Source: Fibrobacter succinogenes (GTDB taxonomy: Bacteria; Fibrobacterota; Fibrobacteria; Fibrobacterales; Fibrobacteraceae). Taken from it: 38,763 nucleotides of DNA. Location of the stretch: positions 1 to 38,763 of the forward strand of contig CADCDO010000032.1 in assembly GCA_902800345.1 (NCBI GenBank). The letters are read 5' to 3'. This document shows, piece by piece, positions 8,569 to 16,441 of this stretch; the stretch's first letter is position 1, and every line of letters begins with the position of its first letter. The notes below the pieces were generated by a model that saw only the letters and a list, made by a program, of their open reading frames with translations, made no database searches and was not told the DNA's origin. The position numbers and the translations under genes are program-made.

Positions 8569-9183
8569 ATGAAATTCACTACTGGTATTGTTGCTTTTTT
8601 TGCACTTTTGTTTGTGGGGTGCAGTAGCCCTCGTTTGGCGGTTAATCCGAAGTGGACTTCGGCTCCAGATAAATTTACCGTAATCGTTTCGGAACCTTAT
8701 GTCGCCAATTCGGACGATATCTCGGATGATTTCGGCGAGGATGAATCCTTCAAGAAATGGTCTGTCGCTTATTTGAATGATGCGCTTAATGCATTTACAT
8801 CTGTTCCGCATTCTGTAAGGGTCGTCGATGACAATACTTTCATGATGGCCCAATTGCCTCTTGAAGACGGCTTTATTGGCGTTCCTTTGCCCGTCAAAGA
8901 AAAAATGGAAGGGCTCACGGGAATTGTTGTCTGTGTCCATCCAGTGCGTTTTTGGAGAGAAATGAGTCCTTGCCATAACCGTAATGGCGGGTGCATCAAC
9001 AATAAAAGCCTGAACCTTAATGTGATGTACAGTATCGTTTCTGTAGAGGATTCTAGTGTACTTGCCTATGGCGGCGCTTATGACAGGAGTTCGTTTACAT
9101 TTGCCATGACAAAAGGCGATTGGGAAAATGTTGTAGAGGGTATCGCGAAGAAAATTGTGGAGAAAACTCCGCTGCAAAAGTAA
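8569..9183 (+). CDS. Putative lipoprotein, partner of the outer-membrane protein at 7072
   Basis: 204 residues, ATG preceded by AGAGGA. It starts MKFTTGIVAFFALLFVGCSS, a lipoprotein-type signal peptide with Cys18 after VG; phenylalanine at -3 is slightly atypical. The mature domain is mixed alpha/beta, has two further cysteines in SPCHNRNGGC, and ends with a helix rich in Lys and Val (VEGIAKKIVEK). I do not recognise the family. The alternation of DKFTVIVSEPYV, GIVVCVHPV and VMYSIVSVEDSSVLAYGG resembles small periplasmic alpha/beta lipoproteins that act at the outer membrane, but that is only a resemblance. The 12-bp gap to the upstream gene implies an operon. Confidence 0.72.
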   Translation: MKFTTGIVAFFALLFVGCSSPRLAVNPKWTSAPDKFTVIVSEPYVANSDDISDDFGEDESFKKWSVAYLNDALNAFTSVPHSVRVVDDNTFMMAQLPLEDGFIGVPLPVKEKMEGLTGIVVCVHPVRFWREMSPCHNRNGGCINNKSLNLNVMYSIVSVEDSSVLAYGGAYDRSSFTFAMTKGDWENVVEGIAKKIVEKTPLQK

Positions 9184-9361
9184 GGTCCGTTTGTTTACGA
9201 CTGTAAAACCCTCTCCCAATATTTCGTAAATACGCAAGGTTTTTTATATATTTTTTTTATTATGGTAGCTTCTAAAGTTTTTACCGAAGCGATTCTTAGA
9301 AGTGACCCTATAGTGTTCTGTTGTTCGGAGTTTTAACCCCTGACGAACTTGGAGAGGTTTC

Positions 9362-11110
9362 ATGCTGTTAGAAAAAATAAAGTCCCCGGCCGACGTGAAA
9401 GCGCTGGATGTCAAGAGTCTTGAAGATTTTGCCGCAGAAATGCGTGTGGCGCTTCTCAAAAAGCTTTCGAAATGTGGTGGCCATGTGGCGCCGAATTTGG
9501 GCTTTGTCGAAGGGACGATTGCGCTTCATTACGTTTTCGATTCTCCTAAGGACAAGATTGTCTATGATGTGAGCCACCAGAGTTACAGCCACAAAATGCT
9601 TACGGGACGCGCCCAGGCGTTTTTGGACGAATCGCATTATGGCGACGTGACGGGATACAGCGAACCGTGCGAAAGCGAACACGACTTTTTCATGGTTGGG
9701 CATACATCGACATCGGTGAGCCTTGCGCTTGGCCTTGCGACGGCGCGCGATGTGCTGCGCGAATCAGGGAATGTTATTGCCGTGATTGGAGATGGTTCCT
9801 TGAGCGGCGGCGAAGCGTTCGAAGGTCTTGATAACGCAGGCGAATATGCAACGAATTTTATCGTGGTGGTGAACGACAACGAAATGTCCATTGCCGAAAA
9901 CCACGGCGGGCTTTACAAGTCCTTGGCGGAGCTCCGTGCGAGTGACGGCAAGTCCGAAAACAATTACTTCAAGTCGTTGGGTTTTGATTACAAATATCTG
10001 GAACGGGGTAACGATATTGCTTCGCTCATCGAGATTTTCAAGTCTGTGAAGAATTCAACGCGGCCGGTCGTTGTGCATCTGCACACGCAAAAGGGACTCG
10101 GCTATTCGTTTGCCGAACAGAATCGCGAAGGCTGGCATTGGGCTGCTCCGTTCAATATCGATACGGGCGTAATCAATTGGGGCAGCGGCGAGAACTATAG
10201 CGAAATTCTTGGGCTATACTTGATGGCGAAAATCAAGAGCGACCCGAAGGTTGTCGTGATTCATTCCGCAGTTCCTGCGGGAATCGGATTCTATGATGCA
10301 CGCCGTAAGGAGGCGGGCAAGCAATTTATTGATGTGGGCATTGCCGAAGAACATGCGGTGGCGCTCGCTTCCGGGCTTGCGAAGGGCGGGGCCAAGCCGG
10401 TTTACAGTACTCATAGCACGTTCATCCAGCGTACTTACGACCAGCTTTCGCAAGACTTGTGTGCGAACAATAATCCCGCTACAATTCTTGTAACGATGTC
10501 GGGTGCAGACGGCATGAACGATACGACGCACCTTTGCATTTTCGATATCTCGATGCTTTCGAATATCCCGAATTTAGTTTATCTATGCCCGACATGCGTC
10601 GAGGAATTCAAGACGATGGCGGACTGGGCTATTGACCAGACGGAACATCCGGTGGCGATCCGTGTGCCGAACGCCGTGCATCACCGTAGCGATATTTTCG
10701 AGAATGATTATTCCGTTCTGAACAAGTTCAAAGTCGTGCATCGCGGGAGCCGTGTGGCGTTGATTGGCCTTGGCGATTTTTACCAGCGTGCGGCGGCGGT
10801 AGCGCTTGAACTTCGCCGTGAAGGCATTGACGCGACACTTGTGAATCCGCGCTATGCCAGTGGTGTCGATAAGGAAATGCTCCTGGATCTTGCGAAAACG
10901 CACGACGTTTTTGTGACGCTTGAAAATGGCGTTGTCGAAGGCGGCTTCGGTCAGAAGGTCGCGACGGCGCTTGGCGAAACGGATGCGAAGGTGCTTGTGC
11001 GCGGGCTTTCCAAGACGTTCTACGATAAGGTGAGCTTTGCGGACCTCTGTGAGAAAAATCACTTGAATCCGGCACAGATTGCAAAAGAGGTGGTTGCGCT
11101 GATTTCGTAA
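9362..11110 (+). CDS. 1-deoxy-D-xylulose-5-phosphate synthase-like transketolase
   Basis: 582 residues, ATG after GGAGAGG. Three transketolase-type domains are seen: the thiamine-diphosphate-binding domain (GGHVAPNLGFVEGTIALHYV, HKMLTGR, GHTSTSVSLALGLA, GDGSLSGGEAFEGLDNAG, VNDNEMSI), the pyrimidine domain (IDVGIAEEHAVALASGLAKG with the catalytic Glu, YSTHSTFIQRTYDQ) and the C-terminal domain (LENGVVEGGFGQKVA). This is the layout of DXS, which joins pyruvate and glyceraldehyde-3-phosphate in the MEP isoprenoid pathway. The protein is about 40-50 residues shorter than standard DXS. The block that in E. coli carries Arg420 and Asp427 reads TMSGADGMNDTTH, and the RYPRG motif reads RVPNA. It may therefore be a DXS paralogue with altered substrate handling. 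A leader of about 100 bp precedes it; no TPP riboswitch is recognised there. Confidence 0.82.
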   Translation: MLLEKIKSPADVKALDVKSLEDFAAEMRVALLKKLSKCGGHVAPNLGFVEGTIALHYVFDSPKDKIVYDVSHQSYSHKMLTGRAQAFLDESHYGDVTGYSEPCESEHDFFMVGHTSTSVSLALGLATARDVLRESGNVIAVIGDGSLSGGEAFEGLDNAGEYATNFIVVVNDNEMSIAENHGGLYKSLAELRASDGKSENNYFKSLGFDYKYLERGNDIASLIEIFKSVKNSTRPVVVHLHTQKGLGYSFAEQNREGWHWAAPFNIDTGVINWGSGENYSEILGLYLMAKIKSDPKVVVIHSAVPAGIGFYDARRKEAGKQFIDVGIAEEHAVALASGLAKGGAKPVYSTHSTFIQRTYDQLSQDLCANNNPATILVTMSGADGMNDTTHLCIFDISMLSNIPNLVYLCPTCVEEFKTMADWAIDQTEHPVAIRVPNAVHHRSDIFENDYSVLNKFKVVHRGSRVALIGLGDFYQRAAAVALELRREGIDATLVNPRYASGVDKEMLLDLAKTHDVFVTLENGVVEGGFGQKVATALGETDAKVLVRGLSKTFYDKVSFADLCEKNHLNPAQIAKEVVALIS

Positions 11111-11145
11111 TCGTCGCATTCAAATTTTTTTTGTATTATGTAGGC

Positions 11146-12309
11146 ATGAAAAAAATTAAAATAATCGTCATGATTATTCCGCTGGTGCTGCTTTTTATCG
11201 CATCGGCGGTTTATGTCTATTATGCAAATGCCGAAGCCTTGCGTGACGTGCAACTCGATTGCAAGTCTGTAATCGATGTACATCCCGATGATATTGAAAA
11301 ATCTTTGTCGCAGGTGCAGACCGATATGGAACTTGGCGAACCTTTTAGAGTCTATCCGATAGAGACCAGCCCCGACAGTGAGAATGTGTTCCGTTCGACG
11401 CTTATCGAATATCCGTTTAACAGTTCTCCCCGAGCGGATTCGCTGGACAACGTAAGCTTGCGGGGAATCATTTTGTATGTGCATGGCTATAACGATTATT
11501 TCTTCCAAAAGGAACTTGCCGAAAAGGCGGACTCGGCGGGATTTGCTTTTTTTGCGATAGACTTGCACTATTGCGGTCGCTCCTATGTTTCAGATGAACC
11601 GCGAGGCGACATGCGAAACGTGAAAGAGTATTATGCGGAACTGGACGTGGCTGTCGAACTCAGCAAGAAAATTGCGGTCGATGATTACGAAGAGGCTGAA
11701 CATATTCCGTTTGTCATTATTGGTCATTCCCTGGGTGGACTTATTTCTTCGTTGTACGTGAATGACCGTAGTGAAGAACATTTTACGGCGCTTGTTCTGA
11801 ACAGTCCTTTTTTGGATATGAATTTCAACTGGTTCGTGCGGAAAGTCGGTTTGCCGTTCGTATCCGAATTGGCGCTGTTCTTGCCGGATTTCACGCTGGG
11901 CCCGACGGGTGACCCGAATTATGCCCATTCTATTCTGAAACGGGAAAAGGGTGAGTGGGAGTACAATGAAAATTTGAAGAGTGTCGTGCGTCCGACCCAG
12001 TACCTGGGCTGGCTCCGTGCCATTATGAACGCTCAGGGACGAGTCCATTCCAAGTTGAAATTCAAGCATCCGGTGCTCGTGATGCACAGTGGCTGTTCGA
12101 TAAAGAGCGAGGAATGGTCGGACGATTACCGGCATTGTGACGGTGTTTTGAATGTGGAGCATATGGATGAATGGTCGCCCAGTCTTGGTGACAGCGTGAC
12201 GACCAAGGTTATTCAGGATGGTCTCCATGATTTGTACTTGTCCCGCAAGGACGTGCGCGACAGGGCCTACCGTGAAACATTCGATTTTATCGATGAACAT
12301 GTGAAATAG
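11146..12309 (+). CDS. Membrane-anchored alpha/beta hydrolase (serine hydrolase, lysophospholipase-like)
   Basis: 387 residues from ATG 11146; an in-frame TTG 15 bases upstream is less likely. There is no Shine-Dalgarno site, but a TATTAT motif lies just upstream. An N-terminal transmembrane helix (about residues 4-26) is followed by the hydrolase fold: the oxyanion-type YVHGYND (112-118), the nucleophile elbow GHSLGG (Ser195 within FVIIGHSLGGLISS), a cap region (about 205-290), a probable acid residue near CDGVLNVEHMDEW, and the catalytic His in QDGLHDLYLS. This is the layout of the S33 / monoglyceride-lipase group. The active site probably faces the periplasm. The substrate cannot be read from the sequence. 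Confidence 0.85.
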   Translation: MKKIKIIVMIIPLVLLFIASAVYVYYANAEALRDVQLDCKSVIDVHPDDIEKSLSQVQTDMELGEPFRVYPIETSPDSENVFRSTLIEYPFNSSPRADSLDNVSLRGIILYVHGYNDYFFQKELAEKADSAGFAFFAIDLHYCGRSYVSDEPRGDMRNVKEYYAELDVAVELSKKIAVDDYEEAEHIPFVIIGHSLGGLISSLYVNDRSEEHFTALVLNSPFLDMNFNWFVRKVGLPFVSELALFLPDFTLGPTGDPNYAHSILKREKGEWEYNENLKSVVRPTQYLGWLRAIMNAQGRVHSKLKFKHPVLVMHSGCSIKSEEWSDDYRHCDGVLNVEHMDEWSPSLGDSVTTKVIQDGLHDLYLSRKDVRDRAYRETFDFIDEHVK

Positions 12310-12377
12310 GGCTGGCCTAATTAGAGTTTCAAAAAAAAGAATTATATTTTCAAATAGAAAACCAAGGAGTACTCTGA

Positions 12378-12818
12378 ATGAATAGATTATTGTCGATTTG
12401 TTTCTGTGCAATGATGCTTGCAACGGCGTGCAATTCTTCTGAAGAACCCAAACCGCAAGCGATTGCGAAAAAAGTGGAAACTGTGCAGCCGGCCGCTGCA
12501 ACTGTTGAACAGAAAGTCGCTTCGATTACAACGATTGACTGGCTAAAGGCTCTTGAAATGAACAAGGCCGGTGCTCTCCTTATTGATGTACGTACTCCTG
12601 CCGAGGTGGCGAAGGGCATGGCTTCAGCGTCTGCAATGAATGTCCCGCTCCAGGAAATACCGCAGCGCTTGAGCGAAATCCCGAAGGACAAGGATTTGCT
12701 GATCTATTGCCGTAGCGGCAAGCGTAGCATGGCTGCGTCGAAGTTCCTTGTCGAGAACGGTTATAGCCGCGTGTTCAATATCGAAGGCGGTATTTTGGCT
12801 TTGCCGGCAAAAAAATAA
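12378..12818 (+). CDS. Rhodanese-domain lipoprotein
   Basis: 146 residues, ATG preceded by AAGGAG. The N-terminus MNRLLSICFCAMMLATACNS is a lipoprotein signal with the lipidated Cys near residue 18. A Pro/Glu/Ala linker follows, then a single rhodanese domain (about 50-146): LLIDVRTPAEV, the active-site loop CRSGKRS with the persulfide Cys, and VFNIEGGILAL. Rhodanese domains move sulfane sulfur or act as redox or phosphate-like sensors. The envelope location suggests a periplasmic role in sulfur or thiol handling. Genes on both sides are unrelated and on the same strand. Confidence 0.88.
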   Translation: MNRLLSICFCAMMLATACNSSEEPKPQAIAKKVETVQPAAATVEQKVASITTIDWLKALEMNKAGALLIDVRTPAEVAKGMASASAMNVPLQEIPQRLSEIPKDKDLLIYCRSGKRSMAASKFLVENGYSRVFNIEGGILALPAKK

Positions 12819-12859
12819 TATCCGATAAGGGAATTCCCGTTTTTTGTGGATGACGATGC

Positions 12860-14104
12860 GTGGGTGCTGAAATCACAAATTTCATGGCGTTCGCCTTAGA
12901 GCAGGCTTTTTTTTCGATAGGTGTGAGCCGCCCGAATCCGGCGGTGGGCGCCGTTGTCGTAAAAGAAGGCTTCGTTGTGGGCAAGGGTCGTACGCAGTGC
13001 CCGGGAAGCGCGCATGCCGAAGTCATGGCTTTGCGCGATGCCGGAGAACTTGCTCATGGGGCGTCTATCTTTGTGACTCTCGAACCGTGCTGCCATTATG
13101 GACGGACGCCTCCGTGTACCAAGGCCATTATCGAAGCCGGAATCAAAAAAGTTTTTTTTGCGCATTCTGACCCGAACCCTGTTGTTCATGGCAAGTCCCG
13201 TGCCATTCTCGAGGCGGCGGGGATAGAAGTCCATGAGGGCTTGGACGCCTGCGTTTCTGCATGTGTCGAAGGGTTCTCTAACGGTGACTCTTCTACGGAA
13301 TGCCGATTGCTTGAACTGCAAAATCTGTATGTAGATGGTCGTGAGTCTCGCGAAGCCGAAGGGCGAGAAGTCTTTGCCGGCGTGGAACGGTTCTTTGAAG
13401 CGTATGATTATTTTGTGCGTTGCAAGCGTACGTTTGTCGAATTGAAGTCCGCCGTTTCGCAGGACGGTTTTATGGGCTGCACCGATGCCTCCGGGAAACA
13501 TTTGCCTCTCAAGATTACGGCGCCTGTCGCGAATGCATGGAACCATGAACTCCGTGCGATGAGCGATGCGGTTCTTGTGGGGGCAGGGACGCTCCTAGCG
13601 GATAATCCGAGCCTCGACGTGCGTTTTGCCGAAGGTAATAATCCCGTAAAAGTGGTCTGGGCCGGGCACCATGAATTTACGGCGGGTGAACTTGCAAATT
13701 TGAAAGTGTTTTGTTCGAAAAAATCCAAGGTCCTCGTGTATTCATGTGTGGCGCAGCCGAATATTAAAGATGGCGTGATATTTTCTACGAATTCGTTTGC
13801 CGAGAATTGGCGCGCAATGCTTGATGATCTGACGGCTCGAGGTATGCACCGATTGATGGTGGAACCCGGCGCGAAACTAGCTCGTGAATTGTTTAACGCA
13901 GAATCTAGCGAAAATTCGCAGCCCCTTTGGAACCGCCTTGATTTATGGCGCTCGACGGATCCGTCGGTTGATATTTCTCTGGAAAGGCTCATCGAAAATG
14001 GAACGGTCAAGGCGGGTATCGAATACCCGGAATTGCCTGCAGGGCTTGTGGCAAAGGAATCTGCAGTTGCCGGCCCGGATGTGTTGACGGTGTATTATTC
14101 GTAA
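12860..14104 (+). CDS. ribD: Riboflavin biosynthesis protein RibD (deaminase/reductase)
   Basis: 414 residues from GTG 12860; a TGA lies three codons upstream in frame, so no earlier start exists in this frame. The N-terminal deaminase domain has PNPAVGAVVV, the zinc motif HAE (His52, Glu54) and PCCHYGRTPPC (Cys77, Cys86). This domain deaminates the pyrimidine intermediate made from GTP. The C-terminal reductase domain has KSAVSQDGF, ITAPVANAW, LRAMSDAVLVGAGTLLADNPSL and a weak C-terminal half; it reduces the ribosyl side chain with NADPH. A linker of about 40 residues rich in Glu, Arg and Ser (near 140-180) separates the domains and helps make the protein longer than the usual 360-380. No other riboflavin gene lies next to it, and no FMN riboswitch is recognised upstream. 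Confidence 0.93.
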   Translation: MGAEITNFMAFALEQAFFSIGVSRPNPAVGAVVVKEGFVVGKGRTQCPGSAHAEVMALRDAGELAHGASIFVTLEPCCHYGRTPPCTKAIIEAGIKKVFFAHSDPNPVVHGKSRAILEAAGIEVHEGLDACVSACVEGFSNGDSSTECRLLELQNLYVDGRESREAEGREVFAGVERFFEAYDYFVRCKRTFVELKSAVSQDGFMGCTDASGKHLPLKITAPVANAWNHELRAMSDAVLVGAGTLLADNPSLDVRFAEGNNPVKVVWAGHHEFTAGELANLKVFCSKKSKVLVYSCVAQPNIKDGVIFSTNSFAENWRAMLDDLTARGMHRLMVEPGAKLARELFNAESSENSQPLWNRLDLWRSTDPSVDISLERLIENGTVKAGIEYPELPAGLVAKESAVAGPDVLTVYYS

Positions 14105-14252
14105 GCGGTAGAGCGTGGCTTGTGCTAGGGGACAATAGATGTTTGTTCTCTTTTGTCTCTTGGAAAAAAGTTATATTTAATACAATTGATAAGAGTATCC
14201 CCTGATTATCGCCGATGGTGAAAATTGAGCGTAGGGGTGACAAGGTATTTTG

Positions 14253-16415
14253 ATGATTCTTGACCAACAGAGAAAGATTTTCCACGAATCCTGGTATCGT
14301 CTTTCGGAGAGCAAGATTACTCTTCGTGCGAGCGTTCGTGTGCATCGTCAGGTGTATCGTGGCGTTTTATGGTATGTTCTTTACGAACCGTTTACAAATC
14401 AGTATTACCGTCTGCCTCAGGGGGCTTACGAGTTTATCTCCAAGCTGAGTTCGCGCAAGACTGTGGGCGAAGTTTGGAATGAACTTTTGAATAGCGGCAT
14501 GGAGAACGTGCCGAGTCAGGGCGAGGTCATCGAGATGCTTTCGCAGTTGTACCAGTCGAACATGCTTTTGTACGAGGGTGTGGATGACGGTACGATGTTG
14601 TTTGACCGCAACAAGAAAAAGGTGCAAAAGAAGGTCAAGGCCACGCTTTTGAACATTTTCTTTTTGAAGGTTCCTGTTTTCGATCCGGAATTTCTTTTGC
14701 GAAAACTCAAGTGGCTCATCAATATTCTGTTGAGTGTCCCGTTTGCACTAGTCTGGCTTGCGGCGATTGTTGTTGCTGCGAAGTACGGCATCGAAAACTT
14801 CGATACGCTCAAGGATCAGACGCACGGATTCCTGTCGCCGTCGAATATCGGCTGGGTCTATGTCTGCACGGTGCTTGTCAAGTTGCTCCATGAATTCGGT
14901 CATAGCGCGGTTGTCAAGAAATATGGGGGAGAGGTCCATACGGTGGGCATCATGTTCATGCTTTTAGCGCCGCTCCCGTACATGGATGCCACGGCGAGCT
15001 GGTCTTTCCGCAAAAAGTGGCAGCGCGTGTTTGTCGGTGCGGGAGGCATGATTTTTGAATTTTTCATTGCCGCGGTTGCGCTTATTTTGTGGGCGAACCT
15101 CGGTGGCGGAATCCTCAAGGCGCTAGCGTACAATGTCTTTATTATTTGTTCTGTATCTACGGTCCTTTTCAACATCAACCCGTTGATGCGATTTGACGGT
15201 TACTACATCTTGACGGATGTGCTGGACATGCCGAACTTGCAGCAGCATTCCGTAAGCCATTTGAAGTATCTTCTGGAACGTTATGTGTTCCGCAAGCAAG
15301 ATGCCGAAAAAATTGCGGAAACGTGGAGCGAGCGTTTTATTTATACGTTCTATGGCGTGGCGAGCGCCATTTACAGGTTCTTCCTTTTTGCAGGGCTTGT
15401 CATTGCGATTTCGGAGCATTACCTGATTCTCTCGTTCATCATGGGGACGCTCCTTTGCCTTACGATGCTCGTCATTCCGTTCGGCAAGTTCATCAAGTAT
15501 ATTTTCACGGGGCCAGGCTTGGTGAATGTCCGTGGCCGTGCCGTGTTCACGACGATGTTGGTTTTAGGAACTCTTATAGGCGTCTTGTTTTACATGCCCG
15601 TCCCTGATACGTTTACGGCGCCGGGCGTTATCGAGGCCAGCCGCTACGAGAACAGCATTGTCGGGGAAGGGGGCGTTGTCGTCGGGGTGAACCATATTTC
15701 GAACGATTACGTGCATGTGGGCGATACGCTCATGGTCCTTGAAAATCCTGAACTGGAATACAGGATTGAGGAAAAACAGGGCGAAATCAAGGAGGCGTCG
15801 CAGATGTACTACCGCGCCCTGGAACAATCCCCGGAGAACATGCTTCCGATAAAGATTCGCCTGAACGTGCTGAACCAGGGACTGAACGATCTTCTTGAAC
15901 GCCAGAAGAGATTGACTCTCGTTGCGGGGATGGAAGGTGTTCTGAGTGCTGGGGATATTGAAAATTATGTCGGACGGCACATCAAGAAGGGCGACTCGAT
16001 TGGGCTTTTGCTGGATACGAATTCATTTGACTTTGTCGCGGTCGTGAGCCAGGAAGATGTTTCGCGCCTGTTTTCGGGCAAGCCGCATAAGACGAGCATC
16101 CGTTTGAACGGGGATGCTTTTACGGAACTTTCTACGGACAAGATTCAAGTTATCCCGACAGCGCAGGACAAACTGCCTTCGAATGCGCTGGGGTGGCATG
16201 GCGGTGGCGATATCGAAACGAGGACGGACGGTTATTCGGAACAGACGGCGGAACCGGTTTATCTTGTTAGGACGCAACTTTTGGATAAAGGGAACAAAGT
16301 GCTCAAAATGCATGGACGTTCCGGGAAAATCCGTTTTGACTTGGGAACGAAGCCCCTTGCGTTGCAGGGAATCCGCAAGGCTCGTCAAGCTTTGCAGAAA
16401 TATTACAGACTTTAA
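14253..16415 (+). CDS. PqqD-like / M50 site-2 protease / HlyD-like adaptor fusion protein
   Basis: 720 residues from ATG 14253 (AAGG 7 bases upstream; a TTG directly before is possible). Domain order: PqqD-like winged-helix region about 40-107 (WYVLYEPFTNQYYRLPQGA, then SQLYQSNMLLYEG); transmembrane helix about 153-176; an M50 core with the zinc motif HEFGH (213-217, catalytic Glu214) and the third ligand in NPLMRFDGYY (309-318, Asp315); further helices about 260-305, 364-385, 390-412 and 430-450; then a periplasmic biotinyl-lipoyl/HlyD-like part (about 453-500 and 555-620) split by a helical hairpin (500-550). Site-2 proteases cut within membranes; PqqD-like domains bind leader peptides; HlyD-like parts bridge to outer-membrane channels. 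The combination suggests substrate recognition, cleavage and export. The SecA-like gene follows after 26 bp. The substrate is unknown. Confidence 0.85.
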   Translation: MILDQQRKIFHESWYRLSESKITLRASVRVHRQVYRGVLWYVLYEPFTNQYYRLPQGAYEFISKLSSRKTVGEVWNELLNSGMENVPSQGEVIEMLSQLYQSNMLLYEGVDDGTMLFDRNKKKVQKKVKATLLNIFFLKVPVFDPEFLLRKLKWLINILLSVPFALVWLAAIVVAAKYGIENFDTLKDQTHGFLSPSNIGWVYVCTVLVKLLHEFGHSAVVKKYGGEVHTVGIMFMLLAPLPYMDATASWSFRKKWQRVFVGAGGMIFEFFIAAVALILWANLGGGILKALAYNVFIICSVSTVLFNINPLMRFDGYYILTDVLDMPNLQQHSVSHLKYLLERYVFRKQDAEKIAETWSERFIYTFYGVASAIYRFFLFAGLVIAISEHYLILSFIMGTLLCLTMLVIPFGKFIKYIFTGPGLVNVRGRAVFTTMLVLGTLIGVLFYMPVPDTFTAPGVIEASRYENSIVGEGGVVVGVNHISNDYVHVGDTLMVLENPELEYRIEEKQGEIKEASQMYYRALEQSPENMLPIKIRLNVLNQGLNDLLERQKRLTLVAGMEGVLSAGDIENYVGRHIKKGDSIGLLLDTNSFDFVAVVSQEDVSRLFSGKPHKTSIRLNGDAFTELSTDKIQVIPTAQDKLPSNALGWHGGGDIETRTDGYSEQTAEPVYLVRTQLLDKGNKVLKMHGRSGKIRFDLGTKPLALQGIRKARQALQKYYRL

Positions 16416-16441
16416 TTTACGCTTATCCGCTTTGACGCAAC

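Noticed and set aside
9245..9361. Possible TPP riboswitch ahead of the thiamine-dependent DXS-like gene
   Set aside because: The conserved CTGAGA and the second thiamine-box sequences are not found; the leader has only weak pairing.
14105..14252. Possible RiPP precursor peptide upstream of the PqqD-like/M50 gene
   Set aside because: No short frame with a ribosome site and leader-core pattern was found in this gap or in 18413-18485.
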